A DNA stretch of 20,542 nt, from NCBI GenBank assembly GCA_037447655.1, contig JBBHKE010002072.1, positions 1 to 20,542 on the forward strand, in the 5' to 3' direction. Below the pieces are notes generated by a model. That model ran no database searches, was not told the DNA's origin, and saw nothing but the letters and a program-made list of their open reading frames with translations. The position numbers were made by a program, and so were the translations under genes. The first letter of the stretch is position 1. Every line of letters begins with the position of its first letter. This DNA comes from Zygnema cylindricum. Its lineage: Eukaryota > Streptophyta > Zygnematophyceae > Zygnematales > Zygnemataceae. Below are positions 9,837-19,075 of the stretch, piece by piece.

Positions 9837-10574
9837 GTGAGTGTGGATGGGAGTAGCCTGGGTTTGTGGTTCTTGTATAACTGTTGTTTTACTGGAATTC
9901 TGTCCCTTTTTCTCTTTTTTTTTCTGTTGACCAATTGGAAACGGTGAATCCGTGTACCGTTTTTGTTCTGTATAACTTTGAAGATTTAGATTTGCACTGG
10001 TCATGTTCTATTCCTGCTACTGTGGACTATTGGAGTTTGTTTTTGCCAACCGTGTTTATTTTATTTTTGTTTATTTTGTTTTATAAGTCGTTATAAGTTG
10101 TTTTACACAGTATATGAACCTGTGTGAGTCGTACCCAATCTGATGGCCTCTCACATGTAATATTGTGGGAATCCATTTGGTAGAACCCCATTCGATTTTA
10201 AAAAATTACAAAATTGCTCGGTAGAATCCCTGTAAATTTGTTTAATGACAAGATCCTCGCTAAACAGTGATATCAACAAATGATATAGGCTCAACCAACA
10301 TTCTTTTAAACAAGAAGTTGATGTTTTTGTTTTTTTTTCTTTCCTTGTTATTGAAATCATGTGGATGTGCTTCATTATGCACTATGACAGAATCAAGACT
10401 ATAAGTGGTTAGCCGTATAGTTTCCTCTTTTTGACAGTGCATTTTTACACAAGGATTAGTTTGACCTCTTTTTTGTTTCTCTTCTATGGATAAAATATAA
10501 GTACAATTTCCAAGAAATACCACGAATCTCTTAGAACTAATCCATACTAATTGTGATGGCTGTTCTTTTTCCAA

Positions 10575-10639
10575 CTCTCTCTCTCTGCCTTTGCCACCCC
10601 TTTCCCCTTCCCCCTCCTCTCTCTCCCTCTCTCTCTCTC
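10575..10639. repeat. CT/C-rich microsatellite
   Basis: CT dinucleotide runs separated by a C-rich stretch, inside intron 4. Confidence 0.9.
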
Positions 10640-10915
10640 GCACAATGGCTTTTGGGCTATTACGGGTGCACTCTCTTGAAAAAATACCCTAAAAAACCCT
10701 TCACCTGTCTTTCTCTCTCCTTCCTCTTTCCTTTATTTCTCCCCTGAAGGATAAATCTGTTTGGAGGTAATTTTTATCACTTTCCCACACCCATGAAACA
10801 TTGTACCTCTGCCCATAGCTGTTAGTGTAAAGGACTTATTAGTGTAAATGCGGAATAAAAAATAGGATACTAATTTTAGTGTAGGAAGACGCGGCGATTT
10901 GTAGTTCACTCCTTT

Positions 10916-10984
10916 AATTAGTGTTGTTAACATTATTTTGTGTTTTTTTGTCAAAAAAAGCTGCGACCAAATTAGTGTTGTTAA
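10916..10984. repeat. pair of 15-bp direct repeats
   Basis: AATTAGTGTTGTTAA at 10916-10930 recurs exactly at 10970-10984. Its core TAGTGTTGTT also matches the right-hand end of the hAT element at 2147-3021, but no second terminal repeat or target duplication was found. Confidence 0.75.
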
Positions 10985-11214
10985 AACTAATAGCGATTGG
11001 CAGTGCCATTTATAGTACAGAAATTATGATTTACAATGAATTTATTTTAACCAGGTTGTTCTGTGTTTTCACTTCGAATCTGGTCTCTCTGGATCTGGAA
11101 CAGATTGTCTTAATGATGGAAAGTAAGCAGTCTCAGCTGTTGCATACTACAACGGTGAACGTGTTTTTTTATTCTATTTTGTTCTTCTGTTTTCCTCATT
11201 ATAATTTCTTTCAG

Positions 11215-11445
11215 GGAAACTAAATTTTCTGATCACAATGAGGCGTTGGAATTTGCTTTTAACGCTTTGAGGATACAAGGAATAGATTCTTCCACAGAAA
11301 GTAGTGTTCTCGCGGATAATGCGTTTAAACTAGTCATGGACATTTACGAGCCTACCGGAGGATTTTTTTCGTCTTTTATGCAAATTTTGAAGGGAGCACA
11401 GAAGATGACTTCAAAGGTCTCCGAGTTTGTGGAAGAAGAAAGGAT
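11215..11445 (+). CDS. exon 5: helical region ending in a charged helix
   Basis: Acceptor TTTCTTTCAG ends at 11214, and split codon AG + G gives Arg. It encodes about 77 residues, including HNEALEFAFNALRIQGID and ILKGAQKMTSKVSEFVEEER. The donor is GGAT|GTAAGA at 11446. Unspliced, the same bases read ATG then TAA (11447-11449), so intron retention would end the protein here. Splicing gives AT + G, the same Met, and continues in phase into exon 6. The strong GTAAGA donor and the phase fit to three further exons favour splicing. Confidence 0.75.
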
Positions 11446-12700
11446 GTAAGAGAAATATTTTAATGGAATATGTTTGATGGACTGATTTGAAGGGCTGATG
11501 TGATGTTGAAGAACAAGTCGTTTTTTTTTTTTTTGGAATGCCTGTTTTCTGGATTTTGCGAGCAAAGAAACTCCTAGGAATAAACTGTAAAACCCAAGAG
11601 AAACTTATCTATAAAACAAAAAACTCCTAGGAATAAACTGAAAAACCCAAGAGAAACTTATCCATAAAAATGAGTTATGAAAGCTTGATTGTTATGTGAT
11701 TTTGAAGGTTGACAGAAAATGGTGTGTGGTCGGTAAGTATAACTAGCGTATGCTAGGATAAGTTTTTTGCCATAAGTTTGGGAAACATTTGGAAAAGGCT
11801 TTGTGGTATTTAAGGGGTCCTTTTTGGTGTATGTCTGGGGATGTGTTTGTGGATATGTTTGGGATATTTTCTGGGCTAAACTGTCTGTTCGGTTAGGTCT
11901 TTGAAGAAAGCCCGGGCATGGAAATTTGCGGTAGGTTTAGTGTGAAGTATGTTAAATTATTTGCTCTTGTCAATAAGAGAATGAGGACAATGCAGAAATA
12001 TGGTTTTTTTTTAAATCATACGCTGATCTGATAACTATGGAAAGCGTCAAACTTCAAAATGAAGGCGTATTAAGTTTGATCTGTGTGATATTTGTTCGTA
12101 GTAAATCAAATGTTCTAAAGATCATACTTTTGTTTTCTATAAGAGTGGTGTCGCACAATTTTCGCACTTATTTGCACATTTCCGACGTAGTCTGACTACC
12201 ATGTTTTTTTTCCCAAAACTAATATTTGGTGACTATTTGCGACTACTTCTCGTAGGTTAATAAAATCATTTGGCAAATACATTTGGCACTCAGAAGTTTT
12301 CCGGGTGGGTTTAAAAGACACTATGGTTAACATTGCCATGCCATTTCATGGAGTAAATGGCCATGAAAAAGGGGCAAGGAGAGAAGTTCTAATGTAACTT
12401 CCTAATCAAAGCAAAGAATAGCCAGAAGCAATTCTTTTTGTGTCTCTCACTTTCCCTTTTTTTATTGTTTTCGAGTCTGTCCTTTGCCAACAACTTTTAG
12501 CAGTTGCAAAACCAATTTTTATTAGCAAAAAATATTTTTTGCTACCCATATTGGCTCAAATGTGGTCGCTGTTGTTAATCTTGTTTGTTTTGATGGTTTC
12601 CCTTACCTTTTTCTGGTTTGGTTTTCTCTGATCTTACAAAGCCCTCTTTATCTCCCTCTCCCCTTCCCTTCCCTTCCCCTGTCCCTCTATTTCCCTACAG
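11446..12700 (+). other. intron 5 (1.25 kb), with a 53-bp tandem duplication
   Basis: GT-AG intron, GTAAGA…CCCTACAG, ending in a ~60-bp pyrimidine run. Contains the tandem duplication at 11568-11673 and a T14 run at 11521-11534. No supported exon. Confidence 0.6.
11568..11673. repeat. 53-bp tandem duplication
   Basis: AAACTCCTAGGAATAAACTG begins at 11568 and again at 11621. Each copy continues with AAAACCCAAGAGAAACTTAT and then TCxATAAAA. The two copies differ at a few positions only, so the duplication is recent. Confidence 0.85.
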
Positions 12701-12762
12701 GCGTGACACATTGCGGAAGGAATTGAGGAGAAAAAAACCAATGATGGGCGTAGTACAACGCA
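12701..12762 (+). CDS. exon 6 (62 nt): very basic helix
   Basis: A small purine-rich exon set between two long CT-rich tracts. The acceptor CCCTACAG at 12700 follows a ~60-bp pyrimidine run and is the strongest in the window. The donor is CGCA|GTAACC at 12763. It enters with one base (completing Met) and leaves after one base, encoding RDTLRKELRRKKPMMGVVQR, strongly basic. The split codon A + AG then gives Lys with exon 7. The phase fit on both sides is what makes this exon credible; its small size would hide it from most gene finders. Confidence 0.65.
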
Positions 12763-13589
12763 GTAACCCTCTCCTCCCTTATTAGCTCCTCCAATTGCCC
12801 TCTCACTTCTTCCACCTTTCTCTTTTTCTCTCCCTTTCCTCTCGCCCTTTGTTATTCATCTTGCTCCTCCCCTCATCCCGGCTTTGGATCCTCCCATCTT
12901 TCATCTCCCGCTCCCTTTTCCTTCTCCCTCCATTTCCTATCTCGTTCTCTCTTCCTTTTTTTTCCACCTTTCTGATCTACCTCTTCGTTTCCCTCCTCCC
13001 AATGATGTTTCCTCTCTTTCCCCTGTTCCTGTTTTGCCTTTCTTCTTATTCTTGAACTCTCGTTCCCTCCTATCCCTCTTCTTCCTTCCCCAGTCTCCTT
13101 TTCCCTTTCCTTCTCCAACCTTTTTGACCTCCTTTGCCCTTGCCTGTTTTCTCAGCCTTTCCCCCTTTCCCTCCTTTCACTAACTGTTTCTATGTGTCCA
13201 TTCCCCTCCTCTCCTTTCCTTCTCCATCTAAATTCTCGTGCATCTCTTCTCCCTCTCCATTTCCCCATCTCCTTGGAGAAGTTCAGAAATAATAATAGTA
13301 ATAATAATTTGAATTTATGGGACGCTTATTATGACGCTGGCATCAACATTTTGTAAATTCAATTCTTGATTGAATTCAATTCTTGCGATAATAATTTTTG
13401 TTTGCATTCAACCAATTCTGACCGTAGTTGTTAGTTTGAATCATGTTTCCTGGTCATATGGCTGGTGACTTTGTGTTTGAAAATGACGTTTTCATTGTCA
13501 CAAGCGCGGATTTCTGTATTTGCTTTAATGTTTGAACAATTAATTGTCCCTTCTTTTTTCTCACGACCTTCAAGTTTTTGTTGATGCAG
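12763..13589 (+). other. intron 6, mostly polypyrimidine
   Basis: GT-AG intron, GTAACC…GATGCAG. Its first ~500 bp are almost wholly C and T. The rest is AT-rich and includes an (AAT)n stretch near 13289-13309. Open frames in the CT tract are composition artefacts. Confidence 0.6.
12767..13265. repeat. ~500-bp polypyrimidine (C/T-rich) tract
   Basis: The + strand is overwhelmingly C and T with short breaks. With the pyrimidine run before exon 6 (12641-12700), it encloses the purine-rich exon 6. Such tracts can form triplex (H-DNA) structures, as established for long mirror-like purine/pyrimidine tracts; formation here is inferred. Confidence 0.85.
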
Positions 13590-13620
13590 AGTTTCGTGAC
13601 AAATCATCAGTAGTTTTGAG
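13590..13620 (+). CDS. exon 7 (31 nt micro-exon)
   Basis: Acceptor GATGCAG ends at 13589 after a pyrimidine-rich stretch, and the donor is GAG|GTATGC at 13621. In the only frame without a stop it reads FRDKSSVVL with split codons on both sides (Lys before, Arg after). The incoming phase required is exactly that left by exon 6 and the outgoing phase exactly that needed by exon 8. It joins basic and beta-like sequence into the run KFRDKSSVVLRRRGPFILEF. Confidence 0.6.
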
Positions 13621-14295
13621 GTATGCCTATGTTCCATTATTACTTCTGTGCACATCAGGAATAATGTGGATTACTCTGATTTGGTGATGTGATTTTGGAA
13701 AATGTCAAAAATTCAAGTTATTATGGTTAATATACTATGTATATATGCAACACTAAATCTACAGTGTTGCATATTGAAGCGGAACTGTAGGTTTACGGTT
13801 TTGCATATCAGACACATATTGGTCAATTGATTGATATCACCCCGTCTTGACGATTTATTGGAAATCAGCAGTAAAAAAATTGTTTTCTTTCGTGGTACTC
13901 GCTGTTTGACGTTTTCATGTGTTCTATTATACTAAAGAATGTATCTATGACTTCCGTCCAGATTTGACATGTGTTTTTGTCCTCTTGAATTATTTTTCTG
14001 TCCTTTTGTGGTACAGTTTGTTTGTCCACTAAACCGTGGACAAATCATGTGACAATCTCGCAGAACTACAATGCAGTTTAATTTGGGTTGGTCGTATTTT
14101 TTTTTTAAATAAAAAACAAAAAGTTAAATTTTAAAACCGTATCGGATAATCATTAAGATTGGCACCTACCAATCTTTTAGTATTTTACGGGTATCATATT
14201 GGGATGTATTTAACAAACATCAGTACATCAAAAAAGAAAATGGTAACATCTTTTTATGTATTCTCTTTGTTTTATTCGTTTTTTGTCTTTTACAG
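13621..14295 (+). other. intron 7, with a 12-bp hairpin
   Basis: GT-AG intron, GTATGC…TTTTACAG. Contains a perfect hairpin, ATATGCAACACT / 8-nt loop / AGTGTTGCATAT (13743-13774). No supported exon. Confidence 0.6.
13743..13774. repeat. perfect 12-bp inverted repeat
   Basis: ATATGCAACACT at 13743-13754 and its exact reverse complement at 13763-13774, 8-nt spacer. Lies in intron 7. Confidence 0.85.
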
Positions 14296-14405
14296 GCGTA
14301 GAGGTCCGTTCATTTTGGAGTTTTTATCGGTTGAGGAAACAACTGTTGTTTTCTCCTGGGAAATGGGAGACCAGATAATTAGTTTTTCTGAGAAGGTTTT
14401 GCAAG
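14296..14405 (+). CDS. exon 8: beta-rich segment
   Basis: Acceptor TTTTACAG ends at 14295 and the donor is CAAG|GTAATT at 14406. It reads RRGPFILEFLSVEETTVVFS then WEMGDQIISFSEK, an alternating hydrophobic pattern suggesting two or three beta strands after the basic part from exons 6 and 7; a small barrel-like or nucleic-acid-binding fold is possible but unproven. From the ATG this is codon 441. It leaves after one base of a codon, which does not match the best acceptor of exon 9. A weaker donor (AAG|GTTTTG, 14396) would leave in phase 0. If not spliced, the frame ends at TGA 14471-14473, giving a self-contained gene. Confidence 0.65.
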
Positions 14406-15109
14406 GTAATTTCCCGGTTTTGGGATTTGTCGGGTCTTTCTTTTTTCCTTTTTTTTCGTCAACCACACCTTGAACCGCTATTATTGTCAAAAAATTATCA
14501 GTGTAAAGAAAAAATTAGTGTTATTTACGTTATTTTGGATTTAAGGACCTAAAACCATCAAAACAGTGATGCTAATTTACATTTACACACATAACACTCA
14601 TTTATCTACACATTCCCATAGTGTAGCTGTTATAGTCTGTGTTCACATAGTAAATGTTTGTGCATGTGAGAACAGGTTCGCACGATTTTCCTCAGTCCTT
14701 ATTACTCTCAGTCAAATCTGAGTGCATTATCTCGCGTCAATGCCACTCACTTTCGCGTGTCGACGCCGTTATTAGTTGATACTTTTTCTGTACTTTTGTA
14801 TGGAAATTTAGGGGCGCCGATATTGTGTTATTGACACTGATAACAATTCACGGTGTAGTCTACATTTGTCCTTATACTAGCTTAGAATTGACAAAATTAC
14901 TCTATGAACCGAGTGCACTAAATCATGTGTTATAAAGCTTCCTTTTTAGTTCATTTAAGAAATGCTGATTATGTTCTGCAGGAAATTTTGAGTTGTTCTG
15001 CACAGCAAACTGTTTCTGTTGTGTCCCATGGTATTCTGATTTTGATCTGAATGCATAGTATTCTGATTGCTTCGCAGAAACTGCGTAAGAATCTGTTTCT
15101 GTTTTGCAG
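14406..15109 (+). other. intron 8 or intergenic gap (junction unresolved)
   Basis: Between exon 8 and the acidic exon 9 the phases do not match directly. A candidate 49-nt exon at 14982-15030 (acceptor TTCTGCAG, donor CATG|GTATTC) has the right length class but would create TGA with the best exon 9 acceptor. The segment could hold an unseen micro-exon, or a gene end and a new gene start. The words TATTCTGATT and TTTCTGTT recur within 14990-15105. Confidence 0.45.
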
Positions 15110-16238
15110 AATATGTGGAAAACTCAGATTTTGTTTCAAGATGGTTGAATGGAGGGACAATGCAGATGATTTGGAGTCATTGGCAACGTTCAGCAGTATG
15201 ACAAGTGAATTGGGTTACCCAAAGGAAGAGGTAGTTTCAAAAGAAAATTTTGTGAGCTCTAGTGGAAAGGTAGTGCAGGAGCAGAATTTTTTCGATCAGT
15301 TGCGAGTCTCGGATGTTATTAATTTACCGTTTTTAGAACAAAATTTGTTTCAGTTTGGCATTCCAGGCGTAGCTGTATCTGTCTCTTCAGAAGTTATTTG
15401 GCAAACTTCAAAGGATGTCACTTCCTTTGCAGAGAAATCTCCGATTAAATATGTGCAAGAGTCTGAAAACTTTCCTGAAATGATGGAAAATGAAAAGATG
15501 GAAAATGAAAAGATGGACATGGGAATGAATACTGATAGCGCTTCTTCAAAAAAACCACCGGAAGTTGGGAGTGTAATCGACAAGCAGTCTGAATCCGAAG
15601 GGAAGGATGAATCTGACGCCGTTTTTGTGATAAATTCGGCACAAGAGGACATAAAAAATGTAGAAATTAGTGCTTTGGAAAATGCTAGAAGTGAAGAGGT
15701 GCAACCTGTCCAGGTGGAGGCACTTGTGAACCTGAATATAGACAGAGAGGACAGTGACGAAAAGATGAGAGATGAGACTGATGGAAAGGGGAGAGAAGAG
15801 AGGGGAATCGGAGCTGAGGGTCAAGGCTCTTCAGGGGAAAGTGGTAATGGAGCCCAAGTAGAGAGACTACCATCATCTCATGCTTTATTAATTGAAGAGA
15901 CGAGTGGGCAAAGTAATTCGAAGCCCCTATCTATTGTACAGGATACAAATGCAAAAGAGTTTGTAAGTCCAGGTAATGGAAGCCTAATGCAGGATGTCAC
16001 TAGTGGTTTAGAGAATAATGTGTCTGTTTCAAGAGAACTAGAAACTAATCGTGATCAAAAAGAAGAGGAGGGGAAGGAAGAGGAGAAGGAGGAGGAAATT
16101 GTGCTTTCTAAATACCAGAGTGATGTAGTAACTGCGGAGGTTAAGCCGTCCTCTTCAATAGATGTCGATGAGGTTTCTTCTAAAGTGCTTTCAACAGAGG
16201 CCTCAGACGATGAGATCGTTTCAACAGAAGTGGACGAG
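15110..16238 (+). CDS. exon 9: large acidic, disordered segment
   Basis: The reading frame is open from 15051 to 16340. The best acceptor is CTGTTTTGCAG at 15109, which enters with one base of a codon left; the donor GACGAG|GTTGGT at 16239 leaves in phase 0. About 376 residues, dominated by Glu, Asp and Ser, with an acidic/basic run EEEGKEEEKEEE near 16060-16097 and a duplicated MENEK pentapeptide (15483-15512). No folded domain is recognised. The N-terminal part (about residues 15-80) has more ordered composition, including FDQLRVSDVINLPFLEQNLF. After the donor the translation turns hydrophobic until TGA 16338. If this is the start of a second gene, ATG 15141 (MVEWRDNADDLESLATF) is the likely start. 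Confidence 0.75.
15483..15512 (+). repeat. 15-bp tandem repeat in coding sequence (MENEK x2)
   Basis: ATGGAAAATGAAAAG occurs twice in tandem, adding MENEK in frame within the acidic segment. Confidence 0.9.
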
Positions 16239-17354
16239 GTTGGTCATCTACTCTTGCCATTTCTTAGTAAAGTGTGGTTTATTATTCCCTTTAATGGCAT
16301 GATCCCATCGCCTGAAATTCAAAAAGAGCTTTATTTATGAAGCAGCATCGATTGTTTGCTTTAAATGACTGAATTAAGGGCCATAAATCACCAACTGCGG
16401 TTGGCCTTGCCTTGCACCTTAAATTTATGGCAATAGCTGACAATAACTGACTAATGTATGGTTTATGTCTGTACTACACCTTTTGGTTGAATAGTGACGT
16501 GTACATGAGGTCCTTTGTACGACAAGATTAAAAATTTCAAAAATGTCGTCATTAAGTCAAAATTCTTGTGTAGTCAAAAGTTCCATACGGCCTTATAGTA
16601 CAGATACTCACAAGTTCTCAAGCTCGCGGGATTGCAGCCAAAACAAGCTAAAACCATATGTCACTCTTGGATACTGACAAAATCGCAGCATTGATATCTC
16701 TTTATATGTCGGATCAATATAGCGATCATCGAGACTTCTAGAAATATTACATGTCGAATATGGTGAACTTACTGGGTATGCAACAGTACCAAATATCATA
16801 GACGGACTGCTAGTTGGGATAGAAAAGTGGTGTCGTGCATCGCAGTTCATGTTTTCATTACGAAGTTTAGTAAAACTTAAGTTGATGCAGGTTTTTGAAA
16901 ATTCAACATTCAGTTTATTGAACGGAGTGAAAAAAAATGAAAATGTACTTTATGTCCACAATATTTAGCCGCAAATAAGTATTTCTGTTACCATTTCTGG
17001 TAAATAAGGTAATTTCATAGAGTAAGGAATAAAAGCGAATAAATCTAACGCTGAGGTTAAAAGTTAAAACATTATTATGTTCAGTCTGTTTTATGTGGGA
17101 GGTAATTATGACTTACTAACTTAAAGTGAATACTGCGGTAATATGTTTATTTTGGTAAGAACCTGTGAAGGTGAAAAGGGTTGGACCAAGGACGTCGGAG
17201 GGGGATGTCAGTGGAAAAACAATAAATATTCGGGGAAGGGGGTGTCATAAAATGATAGTAGCCATATACTCATATAATGTCTATTTTGTATCAATCGTAT
17301 TCCTCTTCTTGTCTATTCCTGTTCATAGTTTGTTCATGTTGTTCATGTGTCCAG
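16239..17354 (+). other. intron 9 (1.1 kb)
   Basis: GTTGGT…GTGTCCAG. AT-rich. A stretch at about 17165-17260 reads VKVKRVGPRTSEGDVSGKTI in one frame but has no acceptor and donor pair in matching phase, so it is left as intronic. Confidence 0.5.
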
Positions 17355-17425
17355 GTATCCTATGCCACACAAATGTGGCTCCATGCGGAACACGCCTATC
17401 TCCGTTTGCGACAGTGTGTGGGAAG
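17355..17425 (+). CDS. exon 10: helix, start of PPR/TPR-like stretch
   Basis: Acceptor GTGTCCAG ends at 17354 and the donor is GGAAG|GTGAAT at 17426. It enters in phase 0, as exon 9 leaves, and encodes MWLHAEHAYLRLRQCVG after a short VSYATQ. It leaves two bases into a codon, giving AG + G = Arg with exon 11. The amphipathic helix and its continuation in exon 11 look like a helical hairpin. Two other frames through the same exon exist but do not chain with exons 9 and 11. Confidence 0.6.
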
Positions 17426-18620
17426 GTGAATTCACTTTCCTTCATCAAGGGAGAAACAATCTCTTTTGTGTTTTTTTATCTTTCTATAATGCGAGTCAGT
17501 GTATGTTTTATTTGTGTCAATTTATGTCAGCTATCCAATGGTGTGAACCAAAGTGCTTTTCGTAAGGATGAGTTCTAGAGGCCTTTGAATGCCCTTACTA
17601 GTCACCACAATCATAGTGTGGTCCACACTATATTTGAGCGAATATCTGCTAAATGACAGTCATTGGTGTAGTTGTTTATGTTGCGTGAAGGTTTACTGTA
17701 TGTGAGGTTCAGTCTAGTCTTAAATTTGGGCAAGAGAGAGAAGGATGGATAGAAATGGTATGCACGATTACTCTTTTGAGTTAAAGAATTTGAAAAGAAA
17801 CGGCTTTTCTTCTTGTATATCATCAGTTCCGCTGGAGGTTATGCCTACTGCTTGTTTTTGATTTTTGGATAACAAATAGGAGTTCAGAGGGAGGAAAGGA
17901 GTAGAGGGAGATGAGGGGAGCTTTCAGGCATTCTTCCATATATCAGGGGAGAGAAAACGATCTAGGAATGTCTTTAATGGAGCTTATACTTCACTTTCAG
18001 AGTTAAGATTTCAAGTTGAGCTGATACTTGTTTTGCCGTTTGTAACATCCAGTTTAAATGGCCAATCTGTTTTGCTTGTTTTAGAGTTTAAGACCTGCTG
18101 AGCTTATATTCATTAGAGTTTAAGATCTTCAGTTGACATTCTTTTAGGGATTTGTATCATATAGTTTGCATAGTCGATAATATGCGATACGACCATTTTT
18201 GTTCATCGATCACTTCATAATGTTGTTTTTTTGGTATGTACGTTACAATGAAAAGTACTGGAAGTACTGTACCTGGTGGTACGTCACGTAACGTCGCGTA
18301 TTTATGTTCATGCACCGCCGTGTGCCCTGATATTGTGTCCTCACTAAATTTTTTCCTTTTTGATTGTACTAAAACATTTGGGTCAAGAACTCGAAACATG
18401 TACATACAATCTGCTTATTTTGTGGTGAATCGTTTTTGTTAAAAGTACTTTTTGTTTTTTTATTGTAAGTTATCTTTGATGAATTTTGAAATGTATATCA
18501 GGCGGATAATCGTTATCGGGTACCCGGAAATTCCTTATGATCAATTATCAGAAACTTGCCCTCAGTAAAAAGTATTATCTTATACTCATTTGAGGGTTTA
18601 GCGTTTTGTTTCTCATGTAG
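17426..18620 (+). other. intron 10 (1.2 kb)
   Basis: GTGAAT…CATGTAG. AT-rich. Contains a 9-bp hairpin, ATAGTGTGG-T-CCACACTAT (17613-17631). No supported exon. Confidence 0.55.
17613..17631. repeat. 9-bp near-perfect palindrome
   Basis: ATAGTGTGG, one T, then CCACACTAT. Lies in intron 10; function unknown. Confidence 0.8.
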
Positions 18621-18750
18621 GTCTTGGGAGGGTTGGGTCCGGGCTGTGGCCTATGCGGGAGCCTATAATGGAGTCCTGGAGAGAGTAATCCATTTTCTTA
18701 TGTCCTCGGAAGATGACGGGTTTCTTCTCGAAAGGGGAGTCATTATAAAG
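18621..18750 (+). CDS. exon 11: PPR/TPR-like helical hairpin
   Basis: Acceptor CTCATGTAG ends at 18620 and the donor is AAAG|GTGGAA at 18751, phase 0. It reads SWEGWVRAVAYAGAYNGVLE, then RVIHFLMSSEDDGFLLERGV and IIK. The pattern of a helix with small residues (AVAYAGAYNG), a second helix (VLERVIHFL), an acidic loop and a third helix resembles pentatricopeptide or tetratricopeptide repeats, which bind RNA or proteins. The match is by eye only; the classical PPR spacing is not clean. Confidence 0.65.
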
Positions 18751-19031
18751 GTGGAAAATTTGTTTTTATTTGTATCCCCATTTTTATCCTGTAGTGACAT
18801 GAAACACGATAGAAAAGGCAGTTTTTGTTGTTACTTCTCATTTGTTTGCTTTGCTTTTCATGTCCTTTTCTCTTACTACATTTTTTCTGTTTTTGTGCCA
18901 ATTTTTTCCTTTTTTGTTACTAGCCGTTTTGTTTTTTTGCTTTTTTTTTTTCTCCTGCGTTTTCTTTTTGTTTCATTTCTTCTCTTGTACTTATCCCCTT
19001 ATTTTCCGTTGTACTTCCTTTTTTAGCGCAG
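18751..19031 (+). other. intron 11
   Basis: 281-bp GT-AG intron, GTGGAA…TTAGCGCAG, very T-rich in its second half. Phe-rich open frames here are composition artefacts. Confidence 0.6.
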
Positions 19032-19075
19032 GTGATGACTGCTTGCCAGCTGGGGAGAGAGGATTTGTTCGCCCG
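19032..19075 (+). CDS. exon 12: continues the helical repeat
   Basis: Acceptor TTAGCGCAG ends at 19031, after an intron (18751-19031) rich in T. It enters in phase 0, matching exon 11, and reads VMTACQLGREDLFAR. Together with exon 11 this gives a PPR-like pattern, …IIKVMTACQLGREDLFARYEAM. The donor candidate CCCG|GTATGA at 19076 leaves two bases into a codon. Without that splice the frame continues YEAMWMSEDPSTDFA to TGA 19122-19124, still protein-like, so this may instead be a real C-terminus. No visible donor gives the phase needed by exon 13. Confidence 0.55.

Larger units (their letters stand above)
9837..11214 (+). other. intron 4 (1.4 kb), with a CT-rich repeat
   Basis: GT-AG intron, GTGAGT…CTTTCAG. 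Contains the CT repeat at 10575-10639 and a 15-bp direct repeat (10916-10930 and 10970-10984). No supported exon. Confidence 0.65.

Noticed and set aside
10916-10984. TAGTGTTGTT repeats as solo ends of the hAT element
   Set aside because: Both copies are in the same direction, with no target duplication or subterminal CGATAA repeats; chance or an unrelated short repeat is more likely.
12795-13183. Open frames on both strands in the CT-rich tract (Ser/Pro/Leu/Phe or Glu/Lys/Arg-rich)
   Set aside because: Overlapping frames on both strands follow from C/T-only composition; they carry no domain pattern and lie in a phase-consistent intron.
14497-14840. Possible second hAT-like element with CAGTGT ends
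   Set aside because: CAGTGTAA at the left and its inverted partner near 14840 match for only about 6-10 bp, and the 8 bases outside each end (AAAATTAT and ATAACAAT) are not duplicates.
17165-17260. Possible extra exon reading VKVKRVGPRTSEGDVSGKTI
   Set aside because: No acceptor in matching phase and no donor; exon 9 to exon 10 is already in phase without it.
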